From Agrypnia vestita (Eukaryota; Arthropoda; Insecta; Trichoptera; Phryganeidae), in NCBI GenBank assembly GCA_016648135.1, contig JADDOH010004303.1, positions 62,001 to 126,000 of the forward strand: DNA of 64,000 nt, in the 5' to 3' direction. The notes under the pieces were generated by a model, which worked only from the letters and a program-made list of their open reading frames with translations, was not told the origin of the DNA and did no database searches. Position numbers and translations under genes: made by a program. Each line of letters begins with the position of its first letter. Within the stretch, counting starts at the first letter, position 1. This document shows positions 32,337-43,869 of this stretch, one piece after another.

Positions 32337-32445
32337 CTACAACCCTCGGTGGGTCTTGGCCTCCTCAATAATTTTCCTCCACTCATCTCGGTCTAGTGCC
32401 AGTTTTTTTTGTTTTCCGAGGCTTGGCTTGAGGTATCGTAACATT
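32337..32445 (-). pseudogene. RTE-clade LINE ORF C-terminus
   Basis: The minus strand reads ALDRDEWRKIIEEAKTHRGL then stop (32337-32339), the conserved C-terminal tail of RTE-clade endonuclease/RT proteins. Immediately downstream is a GAT/ATG triplet run, the usual RTE 3' end. Only about 35 codons survive. Confidence 0.8.
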
Positions 32446-32789
32446 TTCTTTTTTTATGGGGTAGAGTTGTTAGCCCTACGCCCAACCCCCAACCTGGAGG
32501 ACCAGGGTTTTCTGTTGGGGTTTTTCTTCCCTCAGCTGGCTTGTTCCCGTTTTATGGCGCCGGAATTTCGCCATTCGCCCTCTCTCTATATGCTATGATG
32601 TTATAGTGGTGGTCATCACATTGCTCGGGGTTCGCGGGGTTTTCTGATGACCACTCGTGGACACTAGAGAGTCGGACTTATTGGTAGTGTTGCTGATGGT
32701 ATACAACGTGGCGTTACGCAGCATTTCATAGGCACATTCCTTCCAGCAGGGAGTGTACCACTGCGACCCTACCAATCATTCGAACCCCG

Positions 32790-32891
32790 AATTTAAAAAA
32801 TATGTATGCCAAATTTGGGTCAAGTCGGTCAAACGGTGTACATTTGTATGGAGGACAGACAGATTGACATTGAGTTTTATAGGTATAGATA
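32790..32891 (+). repeat. Retroposon 3' tail fragment
   Basis: Contains GCCAAATTTGGGTCAAGTCG, GTCAAACGGTGTACATTTGT and ACAGACAGATTGACATTGAG, the typical run of an invertebrate LINE 3' end. It may belong with the opening at 31093 as one element split by the RTE piece and other insertions. Confidence 0.55.
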
Positions 32892-34031
32892 TCTTAATAT
32901 TTTGTGAAATTTTTTCTCAAAATTTACTTCTTCCGACCTTCGGAATTTAGACCGGAGAAGACTGATGAAAATATTTTTATAATTTATTAAAATGGGCATC
33001 AAACTTGATTGTTTAGTTTTGCCGATGGCTAGGTACAGCTAAGTACCTATCCACGATCCACTCAATTATTAAAAAACTATTTAATTCTATTACCTCGCAC
33101 TTGCCCCAGAGCAGCGAAGAAAGGCTGGTAAAGAAACACACTTACTTGGATACAATTATTTATTCAGGATCCACAATATAGTTAATAATAATTAGTAATT
33201 CAATAGTATACAAAAATTATTTGTTTTCACTCGCCAGTCAATTGGGCCAGTATATCTTCACCGAGGTACTCCTGAAATTAATATAATACATATACTGTAA
33301 ATTGTTTCCATTTAAATAAAGTCAAAAATAGTAAGCTTTCGTGTAACTTCTCAACTCAATAGTAGCTTGTTGGTAGGATAGCCAACCGTACTCTAAAATA
33401 GAGTATTGTACTCTATATCATGTAGACGTACTCTATAACACTAATAGAGGACCAGCGTCCTTTCAGCAAATACTATTTTTTACACAACGTTTACTATACT
33501 AGAACCAGTTACGCATATATGATGCATACCTATTATCGTAACCAAAAAATATTTTAATATGCTGGTATTCCCAAGTTGGGAATCCCTACTCCCAAAGCCA
33601 CACTCGGACATTTCTGAACGCAGCCACTAATGTCAATCTGTGATGTCAATGTCACAAGTTGTTTTGAGGTTACGTTTATTTTTATTTTTTTTATTTTGGG
33701 AATCTCAACAGTATACAATTTATTATAATAATACATAACGTATTGGGTAATTCGTAGACCAATTATAGAGATCCACGGCATAAAACGTTAAGTCAAGCAA
33801 TAAAGAGAACATATATTAAATAGAGGGATAGGAGTGGGAGTTAGAGGGGGAAGTGGAGTGAGCTGTATGGGATTGTGGCTGAATAGAGTGCGTGTGTATT
33901 CTGTGCGTGACGTTGTATACAGATATGGGGGTATGTGTAAAGAGTGATGAGAGTTTGTCTGTGGTGTGTGTGTGATGATGGTCGGTCTCAGTTAATCCGG
34001 TGAAGATATAGAAACTAGTAATATAAGCGGT
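32892..34031. other. Intergenic stretch, G-rich at the right end
   Basis: No gene. 33825-34010 is GT/GGGAG-rich on the plus strand and most likely the 3' UTR of the minus-strand RT fragment that begins at 34032. Confidence 0.45.
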
Positions 34032-34586
34032 TTAAATACGATTTTTAAGAGCTGAGATGTTGGTATTAAATATATCAATGTCATTGAAGTGGTCATTGTA
34101 TGCTTTGCATGTTCGCTGGATGAATGAGTTCTGTGCATAAGAGGTTCTGCTTATGGGTACATGGAAGAGCACGGACTGTCGGGTTCGCCTTGATGGAGCG
34201 TGGAGAGAAACCAGCTCCAATTGGCTGGGACAGTCAATATGTCCCTGAAGTAACTTGAAAAGTAGTATTTGATCAGCTCGTGCTCTTCTATGTTCCAGGG
34301 TTCTCATGTTATAGAAATCCATTGCTTCCATATATGAGTCGAAATACATGCCGGATTTACCATTGAGGCGACGCAAAAACCTGTTCTGAATTTGTTCTAT
34401 TCTCGCAATGTATGTTGTCTGTTGTGGATTCCAGACCTGAGATGCATACTCCAAATGACTGCGAACGTAGGAATAATATAAAATTTTTAATGAGTGAGGA
34501 TTTTTGAATTGTTTGCAGATTCGAAGTATGAATCCCAGCATACTGTAGGCTTTGGAGATAATTTGTCGCAAGAAAAAGTGAACTTA
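34032..34586 (-). pseudogene. Non-LTR RT C-terminal region (CR1/Jockey group)
   Basis: An open frame of about 180 codons, starting before the annotated Met in a region reading LRQIISKAYSMLGFILR. It contains the hallmark SYVRSHLEYASQVWNP and RIEQIQNRFLRRLNG, the conserved C-terminal part after the RT palm in CR1/Jockey-type proteins, and ends at a natural stop. There is no endonuclease or catalytic YxDD. It is 5'-truncated as usual for these elements. No internal stop, so the insertion is moderately young. Confidence 0.85.
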
Positions 34587-34790
34587 GAGTTAGAATGTTT
34601 GGAGTCGTACAATTCTTTTAAAAACAATGAAAAAATTTTATGTGCTGCAAAAAGTAGCAAAAAATACCTTTTCAAAAATTTGATATAAATTATACTCTTT
34701 TTTTATAAGTCCGTACTCTTTATTTACCTCCTTTGAAATCAGATATACTCTTTTTCAGACTATTTCTTCTAATAAAAGTTGGCAACCCTA

Positions 34791-34969
34791 CTTGTTGGTC
34801 TTGTGGCTGGGACACTCGCCTCGTGATCCATAGGTCGCGGGTTCGAACCTCATTCCAGACTAGCAAGTTAGTCCTATTTTCAAAGCACACTCGTTTAGCT
34901 TAGTTTGAAAATAGTAAGAATATTGATGTGACACTTATTCCGTGTTCACGTCTCTATTTTTAAAAAAAA
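34791..34969 (+). mobile_element. tRNA-derived SINE, copy B
   Basis: The tRNA-like head has a perfect B box (GGGTTCGAACC, 34839-34849). The body reads CAAAGCACACTCGTTTAGCT, AAAATAGTAAGAATATTGAT and TTCCGTGTTCACGTCTC and ends in an A run. Same family as 27796 (minus) and 43870 (plus). SINEs of this type are transcribed by RNA polymerase III and moved by LINE machinery. Confidence 0.85.
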
Positions 34970-36048
34970 GATTCACTTACTTGTGACTTATATAAATTTA
35001 ATATTAAAAATCTTTTATTAAATAATTAAGTATTTTGTTTTATGAAGATACCTACCTACCATTTCACCAAAGAGACCCAAATTTTGTCTTCCGCGCATTC
35101 CCCCACTACGCCAAAAAATTTCAAGAAGTTGGCCGGCAACTTGTACCATCAAAGGGTTGTACCTATTCATGTGAAATGTGAACTGGAGGCGTTTCGTCTG
35201 AGAAGAAATGCGATCTTTCAGTAACATTTTATTTGCAAAAATATATCTGTAGAAGTTATTTCCTTTTCCTGTTAAATATTAATGACTCTAGGAATAATTT
35301 TCAACTTAGTAGGTATGTAAAAAGTATTGTTTTGCAAAATAATATCTCATTTGTAAGATAATGGAACTCTTACGCACGTTGTATACAGATTTGCTCTGTG
35401 TATATAGTTAAAAACATTTTGCAAACGTTTCGTCGGCGAACAAGTGCAAGGTCAATATTATCGTAAACGAACTGTTATTTTTAAACAGTTCATTTCGAAC
35501 TTACTTACTGTTCATTAGTTCAGTAGTTGGAAATCAAGATGTTTTTGATTTCAAATTTGATGAATCAAAAATGAATGAAAATGAAATAATATTGATGAAA
35601 ACAATGAGTATTGGTGGAAATTGTTCATCAAATTCCAATCCTAACCCCAAAAAGGCAGCGAAAATTTTCTGGCGAGCAAATGACGAAATTTTGGTGGTTA
35701 ATCCGTCCCCGCAAGTAGGTAGCAAAATATTTTTGGTGGACAGTCCACTTATTATTATTCCGACCCCTCCCGTCAGCAAAAATGATTTCTGGCGGTTTTG
35801 ATGTGTATAAAATATAAAACAACCGATTCAAATCTCACCCGCCCCTCGAAAATAATTTCTGGCAGATTTGATGTGACCGACTCAGATCGTGAACGCATTC
35901 ATGCTGAAGCATTCGTAATGAAGTTTTGTCCTTAGATAGGGATCAAATGAATGATTGAAAATGAATGATTAAAATGTACGATTGAACAAACAGTCCACTT
36001 GAATCATTGATCAATCAACTGAACGAAAATTCCGCCTCTCGTGCGGCC
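34970..36048. other. Intergenic, with an open frame of uncertain meaning
   Basis: From 35413 a plus-strand frame without an early ATG stays open to 35801 (about 130 codons; Met at 35571), with PNPKKAAKIFWRANDEILVV and a second related block SKNDFWRF at its end. The DNA also contains two copies of an ATTTCTGGC-type word with downstream TTTGATGTG, and its edges resemble the hAT-like element at 63164-63797 (GTTCATTAGTTCAGTAG; AAATTCCGCCTCTCG). I take it as transposon-derived; a short gene cannot be excluded. Confidence 0.3.
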
Positions 36049-36148
36049 ATCTGGCGGAAGCATCTAGAAATTCAAAAACTGTACATTTGTTTCGCAATCT
36101 AATAAGAACGAACTTAATAACTTCTAAAGGCTTCCGCTAGATGGCTCT
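36049..36148. repeat. Short inverted-repeat pair (GCCATCTRGCGGAAGC)
   Basis: GCCATCTGGCGGAAGC at 36052 is mirrored by GCTTCCGCTAGATGGC about 70 bp away. The intervening 60 bp are AT-rich. It looks like a tiny MITE. Related CCGCCATCT words appear at several transposon edges in the window. Confidence 0.5.
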
Positions 36149-36455
36149 AACTAACTAACACATTTGAGTAGGTAGTGTTTCTATCGGTCTAAAATTTGTT
36201 TAAGTTACTAATAGGGACACGATATCGAATAGAAAGTATCGATACTGTACTCATGAGTATACTCGAGCCATCTTAAGATGGCATTTTTGACAGATCGTAA
36301 TAGTGTTGGACACACTTAAAATCATTAACGAAATAATTCAGTCGAAAAAAAAATTCGCCGCACGGTGTGAGTTGAGAAAGTGTTTGCACATAAAAAAGGT
36401 TATAGAAGAATAATTAAACACATTTTTCTTAGATAAAAATATTTACTTGAATGTT

Positions 36456-37028
36456 TCAATCTGATTCATCCCCATTACTATCACTCTCCATTGAACTATC
36501 GTCGCTGCTATCATTTCCTAAATTAATTATAATATCATTATCTAAAATATTATCGATTCTAATATCTCTTTCGTAATCTTCCTTTATTCGTCGCACGGTT
36601 CTATTCACTACATTAGCCCAGTCTGTTTGAGTTGTACGTTGACAAGCTTCTTCTAATAATTTTAACATTTTTGATGTCGTAAATGGAGGTTCTGTATTAT
36701 GCCTTGCTGCATATCCCTTGATTTGAGCCCATATCAATTCAATTGCGTTGTATTCGCAATGGTAAGGCGGTAATCGTATTACTTGGTGCCCATATTCCGA
36801 TGCGATTTCATCAATGACGTACCGTGATTTTGCCGGCTTGTTTTGTTTTAATAATTGAAGTAACTCCGCTTTCAACATGTCCATATTTGCATCTATGCCA
36901 TTTTTTTGAAGCCACGCAACGATATCAGCTTTCTTTTGGGATTGAGCAGGCGGCTTATCGATCTTCATCGAGTGGTACGGGGCATTGTCCATTATTATTA
37001 TAGATGGTTCGGGAAGGCTACACAACAT
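36456..37028 (-). pseudogene. Tc1/mariner-related transposase, C-terminal half (DD82E spacing)
   Basis: The 190-codon frame begins within the catalytic domain: MDNAPYHS supplies the second Asp and RLPPYHCEYNAIELIWAQIK the Glu. Between that D and E I count 82 residues, far more than the 34-41 of classical Tc1/mariner. A DDE_3-type domain with this spacing corresponds to the group described as DD82E (Sailor). The insertion contains AWLQKNGIDANMDMLKAELL. The acidic Ser/Asp tail (SSDDSSMESDSNGDESD) is typical of C-termini of such transposases. The N-terminal DNA-binding part and first catalytic Asp are absent; a stop lies just upstream. It is a broken copy lying inside hAT termini. Confidence 0.8.
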
Positions 37029-38330
37029 TATGTATCATCTTTACCAATCTATGTCTTGCCCATAGGATTATATATTTTACTGGAACCGCAAGAATGAATT
37101 TACTGAGTTATTCAATAATATATGCCGATTACCGCGGCATTTTCAAGAATTAATTCACATTTAATTCGGTTAAAAATAGTAAACATGATTTTACGAGATT
37201 CTAAGTTATACCATTAGATAGATCTCAACCAAGCGCATCCTTTGGTGATATTTTCAAGTATGTCAGATAAATATTAATTGTGTAATAGGCATCCAAAGTG
37301 GGCCGCAACAAATTAAGTGCGCCCGCGCAATTTCCCATATGTAAAAACATATCATTCCCATAGATGTTCACATGAGGAACACGATAAAAAATGTTTTAGT
37401 TCGCTAGGACGTCTGTAACGTCCGTAATCTGAGTTCAAAAATATCGGCTGGCGGCCTACCCAGCCGCCCGGGGCCGCCGTGTCGGCGCCGGGTTTTTTCC
37501 ACTGGCCCGCATGACTTGTAACGGTCGGCGCGGCCGCCGAGTTTTGCAGGGCTCCCAAGATATTTACTCTCCCATATGATGGCTCAGATAAAACATTATT
37601 TATTTTAATTTCTACTTTAAAATATCACATAAAAGGATTCATTTGGCACATTTAAAAATACTTATGTATTTTTGCTTCCTCGCCTCTTCGAGGCAGGACA
37701 TTTACATTAATTCCATCAATATAGCGGCCATTCTATAATGGTCCGCGGCGCTTCGCGCGGTTTTTTAATGATTTTATCCCCATCGCGCGAGTTTTCCTGT
37801 ATATCCAAACCACGAAACATGAATTTTATTCAATATTACATTTGTCTTATCTAGTTCTTAAATATTTCATTCTTAAGATATCTCATTAAATATTTCATCA
37901 AACTTAAATATTTCATTGTTTTGTAGCGTTTTCTTTGCCCTCTAATAAAGCAATAGAAAAATATCATATTTAGAGGGCACAATCGATCTGTCAGATTTGT
38001 TGTGTTATTTTGGATACTTATTTTGCGTATTCTACGCATATTATAGAGGCAATCAATATCCTATAACATTTTGAATCATTTCGTTCATTCCATATTGAAT
38101 GTTGATGGACATCACTACTCTGGTGTTCGCGCAATAAAGTATAGCATTTGTCCTCCAATGTTTAGCTGTCGTTAATTACGAAACTTCATGTAAGTCTAAA
38201 CGTCAAAAGTGCCATCATACAGTGGCCGTACTGTAGTATCGGAAAAAAGTATCGTACTCGTAAAAGTATCGATACTCCAAAGTATCGAGTACATCGGGAA
38301 AATATCATAATATTATAGGAAAATATATCG

Positions 38331-38490
38331 ATGACCAAAAAAAAGAAGGTCGCCAAGAAAAAAAAAATGAAAAAGGTAACCAAAAAAAGGTTGTCAAAAA
38401 TAAAATGAAAAACATACCCAAAAAAAGGTCGCCAGAAAAAAGATGAAAAAGATACCCAAAAAAAGGTCGCCAGAAAGAAATGAAAAGTAT
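38331..38490 (+). repeat. Tandem repeat, unit about 37-40 bp
   Basis: Four imperfect copies of a unit with ACCCAAAAAAAGGTCGCCAG followed by an A-rich ATGAAAAA part. It lies near the right end of the hAT-type element, so it probably travels with it. ORFs through it (38186-38383 minus) are low complexity. Confidence 0.75.
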
Positions 38491-38512
38491 CTATACTTTT
38501 TTCGTGTCCCTA

Positions 38513-40175
38513 GTTACTGAAAAAATAAATCAATTTGGGTTAGGTACATCGAATACTCAAAATAACGCACGATACTTTTTTGTAAAAAAATGGCGTAATA
38601 ACTTTTAATGGATAGAAAGAAGCTTTCAGTTTTTTAAAGAAGGTGGCCTAAGGATTTTTTCTTTTCTGCTTTAAATCAGTATATGTAGGTATGCATTATA
38701 AGTGTTTTTATATTCAAATAAAATTATTAATTTCATCATTAACCTCAAAAATATCTATTACATCTCATCTTTCCGCAATCTTCTCGATTGGTCTACCATC
38801 CGACGTTTTAACTCTTTATAATAAGGCGATCGTCTGAATTTTTAATCTCTCCAATTCCCGCGGATTTTGCGTAAATTTGTCGCGGGGTGAGGGGAGCTGT
38901 AGTTCCGCGAGTTGGGCGGCACGTGGATATTGACGATTATATTAAACATTTTTAATTCTTTTAATAGTCTTTCTTTACATAAATGTTTATTTTCCCCAGG
39001 ATTTAACTTGTGTTAACAGTTGCGAATGGCGAAAATTACCACAGATTAATCAATGTTTGTAATATATTGGATTAAGACATTTTTTTTTATAAAAATGATA
39101 ATATTAGTGCAAAAATTGCATTTAGAAAGAACAAATAAGAAAACAAGAGGCAAAATTTAAATAAAAATTGTTCATACAAAATATATTCATTGATAATCAC
39201 GTTAGTTTTGTGGTTGGATATAATTATTAATTAAAATACAAACAAACTTGTATAAATAAATTTGACTAATTAAATGTCGGTTTCGCTTTATCGGCCGTGC
39301 AAGCCGTCAAAATATTTTTGACGTTTTTCGTAGTTCGTATGTTTTATATATCTTTTTATAGTATTCGTGTAATAAAAAAATGGCACACGTGTTATTTTGT
39401 TGAGAATAGGACTTACTCTTAATAATTATAGTCTACAACGCGGTTAACGAATTTATAGGTTTAAAATAAAGACTTTTCAAATCAATACTTTATTTAAAAA
39501 TAAAATTAATTAGATGACTTTTGATCTAACGAAAAAATATTTTATCACCACCAGGATACGAACTCAGAACTTTTCCTTTCCGGAAAACAGCGAAACCAAT
39601 TTTTCCGTTTCTCGCCACAATCATTTATCATTATGAAAAATATCAACATTCCCTATGTAAACAAAGAAATCTACAAAAAAAAAATATAGAAGAGCTGTTT
39701 GATGTTTGACTTTACATACATTATGCACCTAAAACATAAAGCTGACTTCATTTATATTTTTCCTTAACATTTATTATTAAACAATTTGGATAAAATTCTT
39801 TTACAACCTATTTTTTTATCAGAATCAATAAAATAAAGATTGTACATTATTTTTGTCGAACAGTTTTTTTCTAAACCAAAGTTATCCAGAAATATTATAA
39901 ATCTATATTAAATGTAACCCTAATTGGTCGAATTTGACACATTCTTCCGACGCCTAATATCAAATTTGAATCTGCCGAACAAAATTAATAAATTAGAAAT
40001 CAGAATATTTCTTCATTCCTACTTCCTGTTACGCGTTTTCGTCATCGCAATCACGAAATTTTCCCATAAACCGAGCGTAAAGATGTTACACATCAAAAAT
40101 CTATCAAAAAAATAATTGATTACCATCAGGAAATGAACTCGACGCTTCGTTTCCGGGAAATGACACAACAAATTT
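38513..40175. other. AT-rich spacer with decayed tRNA-like words
   Basis: No gene. 39545-39600 (ACCACCAGGATACGAACTCA) and 40120-40170 (ACCATCAGGAAATGAACTCG) are related to each other and resemble the B-box side of a SINE read on the minus strand, but are too degraded to annotate as such. GGCACGTGGATATTGACG at 38919 resembles the flank of the hairpin at 1210. Confidence 0.4.
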
Positions 40176-40889
40176 CGCTACCACCTGGCCTCCAGACAGC
40201 TCCAGGGTGCACTAACCCAAATGGTGGCATACTACCGCCAATGGAAGCTAAAGCTAAACGAGGACAAGACGGAGACCATACTCTTCTCGCACTACTCCAG
40301 ACCACCTCCACGAGTAAAAATACTCGTGAACGAAAGCGAGATCGAGTGGTCGAAAGAGGTTAAATACCTCGGCCTGACGCTCGATTCTCGCCTTACTTGG
40401 AATTCCCACATTAAAAACACCCGGCATAAAGCGAACCGAGCCATCGGCTCGCTTCGCTCTATATTCAACAGGACCGGCGCACTTTCCATCAAAAACAAAA
40501 ACACTCTATACAATTCCATGATTTTACCTACCATCACATACGCTGCACCTGCCTTCAGCAGCATACAAGACACCAAATACGAAAAACTACAAGTCATACA
40601 AAACAAATCACTTAAAATCATATACAACACATCACCCAGAACAAATATTAAAAAGATGCACCATCAGCACAAGGTGGACACAATTAAACAATGCTTCCAC
40701 AAATTATCAGACAATTTCCACAAATCATGCACTTTTCCATTACAAGAAAATTCACTAATCCGTAATCTCGGTTCTTATGAACACGATATTAGTCTTCTGC
40801 CTTTCAGATACCGATACAGACTGCCCCGTCATTACTTCATGAAGCAACAAAATGCGCTCGATCCTCCGGAGCGAGCGCATCAAGGCTGA
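40176..40889 (+). pseudogene. Jockey-clade RT, 5'-truncated 3' end
   Basis: An uninterrupted frame of 237 codons encodes the region after the RT palm of a Jockey-clade non-LTR retrotransposon: LKLNEDKTETILFS, WSKEVKYLGLTLDSRLTW, LPTITYAAPAFSS, LQVIQNKSLKIIYNTSP, ending PPERAHQG and stop. The YxDD box and upstream domains are missing because of 5' truncation. The 3' UTR is short and ends in a TAAATAAATAAATA tail at about 40920-40937. No stop codons interrupt it, so insertion is recent. It has no own promoter and is not a functional gene. Confidence 0.85.
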
Positions 40890-41111
40890 CAGCATCGACT
40901 TGTACACCGAAATTATGATCTGTAAATAAATAAATATTATTTAAGTCGTAGTTGAATTTTTTACTATAGTTACTATTAATTTATAATAAGGCGGCACTAT
41001 ACATAAAGTGTCGCGCCTAGTTAATTTCACCTTTTTAAATATCACGTAAAATGTTTAGTGGGTTTTTTATTAAAAATTTTTTACCCTTTCGAATTCATGT
41101 AAAATATAAAA

Positions 41112-41234
41112 CATACGATGTTTATTACAATAAGTAGTTAGCAAAAGTGTCAAAGTTATAGAACTGACGCACTTGTAGAAGTAGAACTAGGCGGTCTAGC
41201 CGCATGTAAAGTACTCAGAGTATCGTAGACTCTA
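41112..41234 (+). repeat. Inverted partner of 44608-44755
   Basis: This block (AGGCGGTCTAGCCGCATGTA; GATGTTTATTACAATAAGTAG) is repeated in inverse orientation 3.4 kb away. The two copies could be ends of one 3.6-kb transposon enclosing 41235-44607, or two separate insertions. Confidence 0.6.
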
Positions 41235-42162
41235 AGGAATCGAAAAAAAAAATAGAATGAGTTTTTGTTATTTTTTAATATTCTTTTTAAAAGAATAATA
41301 TCTATTCTTTTAATTTATGAAAGTTAATAAGTTGTTAACTACGTAAAAAGGGTTGAAAAACACCCAAAAAAAGAAACAATTTTTTAAAAACAGTATCTTT
41401 TAAAACATAAATTGTGAGAAAAATCACTGACCGATTTAAAAATTATTTTTATCGATTACAGATAATGGTTCACTCTGTAATATTATTGAAAAAAAAAAAC
41501 ATTTAACAGACCGTATAGTTATAAAAAGCCTTCAAAGTAGAGCTTTTTCGCTAGGTCTTAAACATCGATGGTTTGTTCATTTATTGATTCATAAAATAAT
41601 TTAGTTGGTGTCGTTTTAAAACAATATAAGTATTTAAAAAATATGGAACTTAACGAATAAATTTTAATTTGATACCTTCCCGTACAAAAATGTGCTACAA
41701 AATGCAAAAGAAGTTATGAGAAAAAGTGCTCAGCGCCGCCGAATTTTGCGCACTTTGCTAGACGATCGCCGTAATATCATTTTCAATCCTTACTCGCCTC
41801 AGAACCTGAAATCTAAATCTGAAAACCTAATCACGACCTTCCACTTCGTTCAGTTGACAGTAGGTAGGTACTTCAATACCCGTCTCCATTCATAATACTA
41901 AATTCTTTCAGCTCCTCCTTCAAAGTGCAGTTAGCTAGGCTGGAATCAACTATGCACAGACCATAGCTTTCTTCAAAAGCAGACCAAAAGTAATTTTACC
42001 TTTCCCAAAACCTAGTAAAACCCTTCATTGTCTCTTTCCATCTCGTTATCTTGGAGCTAGTTCTGTGTGTACGGGATGTCTATTTAGATTATTTCACAAA
42101 GTTATGCGGTTCATAGATGACTACTAACTGGCAATGAACCTGCCATTTTAGATTTTGCCATT
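41235..42162. other. AT-rich spacer containing an old MITE arm
   Basis: 41650-41770 is a diverged arm of the TTAA element at 11852 (TACAAAAATGTGCTACAAAA; GCTAGACGATCGCC). The rest has no feature I can support. Confidence 0.45.
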
Positions 42163-42990
42163 GAAGATTTTGACCAAACGCGATGAAATTTAACGGTTAT
42201 TTTCTCTGTGTGCATTTAACATGGTCCGCTGCTAGCAATGCGAAAAAAAATTCAACATTTTTCTCGGTACTAGTAAAAAATTTGCGTTATGTGTTTCTTA
42301 CACAATTGAAGATTTTGATCGAACGCGATGAAATTTAACCGATATTTTCACTGTTTGCATGCGCCTTGTCCACTGCTGGCAATGCGAAAAAAAATTCAAC
42401 ATTTTTTGTGGTCCTAGTGAAAAAAATTGCGTTATGTGTTTCTCACATACATGAAGATTTTGACCAAACGCGTTGAAATTTAATGGTTATTTTCTCTGTA
42501 TGCATACAACAAGGTCCGCTGCTAGCAATGCGACAAAAAAAATCATAATTTTTCCCGGTCCTAGTGAGAAAAATTTCATTGTGTGTTTCTCACATACTTT
42601 TTATAGATTTTGACCAAACGCGATGAAATTTTACCGTCATTTTCACTGTTTGCATGGGCCTAGGTCCATTGCTGGCAATGCAACAAAAAAATTCAATATT
42701 TTTCTCGGTCCTAGTGAAAAAATTAGCTTTATGTGTTTCTCACACACTTGAAGATTTTGATCGAACGCGATGATATTTATCCAATATTTTCACTGTTTGC
42801 ATGCGCCTAGGTCCACTTCTGGCAATGTGAAAAAAAATTCAACATTTTTCTCGGTCCTAGTGAAAAAATTTGCGTTATGTGTTTCTCACACTTGAAGATT
42901 TTGACCAAACGCGATGAAATTTAACCGTCATTTTCACTGTTTGCATGCGCCTAGGTCCATTGCTGGCAATGCGACAAAAAAATTCCATAT
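42163..42990 (+). repeat. Satellite-like tandem repeat, about 146 bp x 6
   Basis: Units start at about 42163, 42308, 42453, 42603, 42750 and 42894. Each contains GAAGATTTTGACCAAACGCG, TTTTCACTGTTTGCATG, GGTCCATTGCTGGCAATGCG, a run of A, TTTCTCGGTCCTAGTGAAAA and GTTATGTGTTTCTCACA. Copies differ by scattered substitutions and small indels, so the array is not very young. It has no coding capacity. A CRISPR array is excluded by unit size, absence of distinct spacers and eukaryotic context. Confidence 0.85.
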
Positions 42991-42998
42991 ATTATTTA

Positions 42999-43191
42999 AT
43001 TCACCATAAACTAGGCAATTATTCATCTTCGTCACCACATATCTTATTAAGATTAATATCTGATTCCGAAGAAGTGTTTTTCTCTTGAAGTTAGCGCCTT
43101 TTGGCCTGCCTTTTTCTGAAGTATTTGTTTCTTGCTTTTTGTATTGTGCACTATTTTTTTTTCCTTTTACTTCGTTAGCTGATGGAGTCAA
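42999..43191 (-). pseudogene. Frameshifted lysine-rich/acidic tail fragment
   Basis: The minus strand reads a basic stretch (NTSEKGRPKGANFKR) and, after a one-base shift, an acidic end SSESDINLNKICGDEDE with stop. A basic linker followed by an acidic Cys-containing tail is common at C-termini of transposon proteins of the pogo/jerky type. That assignment is tentative. It borders the tandem repeat directly. Confidence 0.35.
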
Positions 43192-43199
43192 CTCTGATG

Positions 43200-43869
43200 G
43201 CCCGAATTACAGTGATTCTTATTACCCGATTATACCTTATGTGTAAATAACATTAATAATAAAATATTTGCTGTTGTATATTGTATATTGCACAATTTTT
43301 TATAAATTGGTAATTTAAGCTAACAGTTACTCAATAAACTACTTTAAATACTCAGGTAACTTGTAATAATGTATTCAGCACTTATTTCATGCACTCGTAA
43401 AATTACATCGAATGCGCGCGAAAACGCGTCAGGGGAGTGCGAGCTGTCACACAAAAAGTATTTGAAGCCATTATCTATTTATTTAAATACTATTGTCTGG
43501 ATGCTAGAACGCTGACCACCTTTGCCCTCTGACTCCTATTAACCCTTTCTCCCCTAAGTGTTGAATATTCAGTGTCGAGTGCAGCGGTGATCGCTCGCCG
43601 GATTACCAATTATCAGTTACAAACTTTACCTCATAGAGTAATAAAATACCACATAGTTACAATCAAATACAAATCTCACAATTCAAATAGCGGCACTACT
43701 CCATATACCAACAATATATACACTCACAATTCAGCAATTTAAAACTATTATACATTTATTTTAAATCTAAAATGTTTTTAAGTTAAAAAATACTCGGATT
43801 TCCCATCACAATTAAATAAATTGGTACAATACTTTTTATTTTCTATATAACTTATTATTAATTTTACAT
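43200..43869. other. AT-rich spacer
   Basis: No supported feature; a short CpG-rich word cluster at 43410-43450 (GCGCGCGAAAACGCGTCAGG) stands out. Confidence 0.45.

Larger units (their letters stand above)
36212..38512. mobile_element. hAT-type element, 2.3 kb, composite
   Basis: Ends TAGGGACACGA and inverse TCGTGTCCCTA fit the hAT consensus. Flanks GTTACTAA (36204-36211) and GTTACTGA (38513-38520) form an 8-bp target duplication with one change. AGTATCGATACT words recur at both ends (36232, 38266). Inside lies a minus-strand transposase fragment of a different group (36456-37028), a CpG-rich patch (37440-37545, 37738-37800) and a lysine-codon-like tandem array (38331-38490). No hAT transposase is visible, so it is non-autonomous and has acquired a foreign element. 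Confidence 0.75.

Noticed and set aside
32356..32598. 80-codon plus-strand ORF
   Set aside because: It is antisense to the RTE C-terminal fragment at 32337-32445 and continues into repeat sequence.
34494..34688. 64-codon plus-strand ORF
   Set aside because: Overlaps the 5' part of the minus-strand RT fragment; no domain, likely the antisense of retrotransposon coding sequence.
36456..37028. Intact transposase gene
   Set aside because: The frame begins inside the catalytic domain, a stop lies directly upstream, and no DNA-binding N-terminus or first catalytic Asp is present.
37738..37775. snRNA or Pol III gene suggested by a GC hairpin followed by a T run (CGCGCGGTTTTTT)
   Set aside because: No recognisable snRNA, tRNA or Pol III promoter motif upstream; the patch lies inside a transposon.
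38186..38490. Lysine-rich protein encoded by the tandem array
   Set aside because: The repeat is A-rich low complexity; frames change between units and there is no start context.
40176..40889. Active Jockey-like retrotransposon
   Set aside because: Frame is intact but only the region after the RT palm remains; endonuclease, YxDD box and 5' UTR are missing.
42163..42990. CRISPR-like array
   Set aside because: Units of about 146 bp are continuous tandem copies without spacers, and the context is a eukaryotic nuclear genome.
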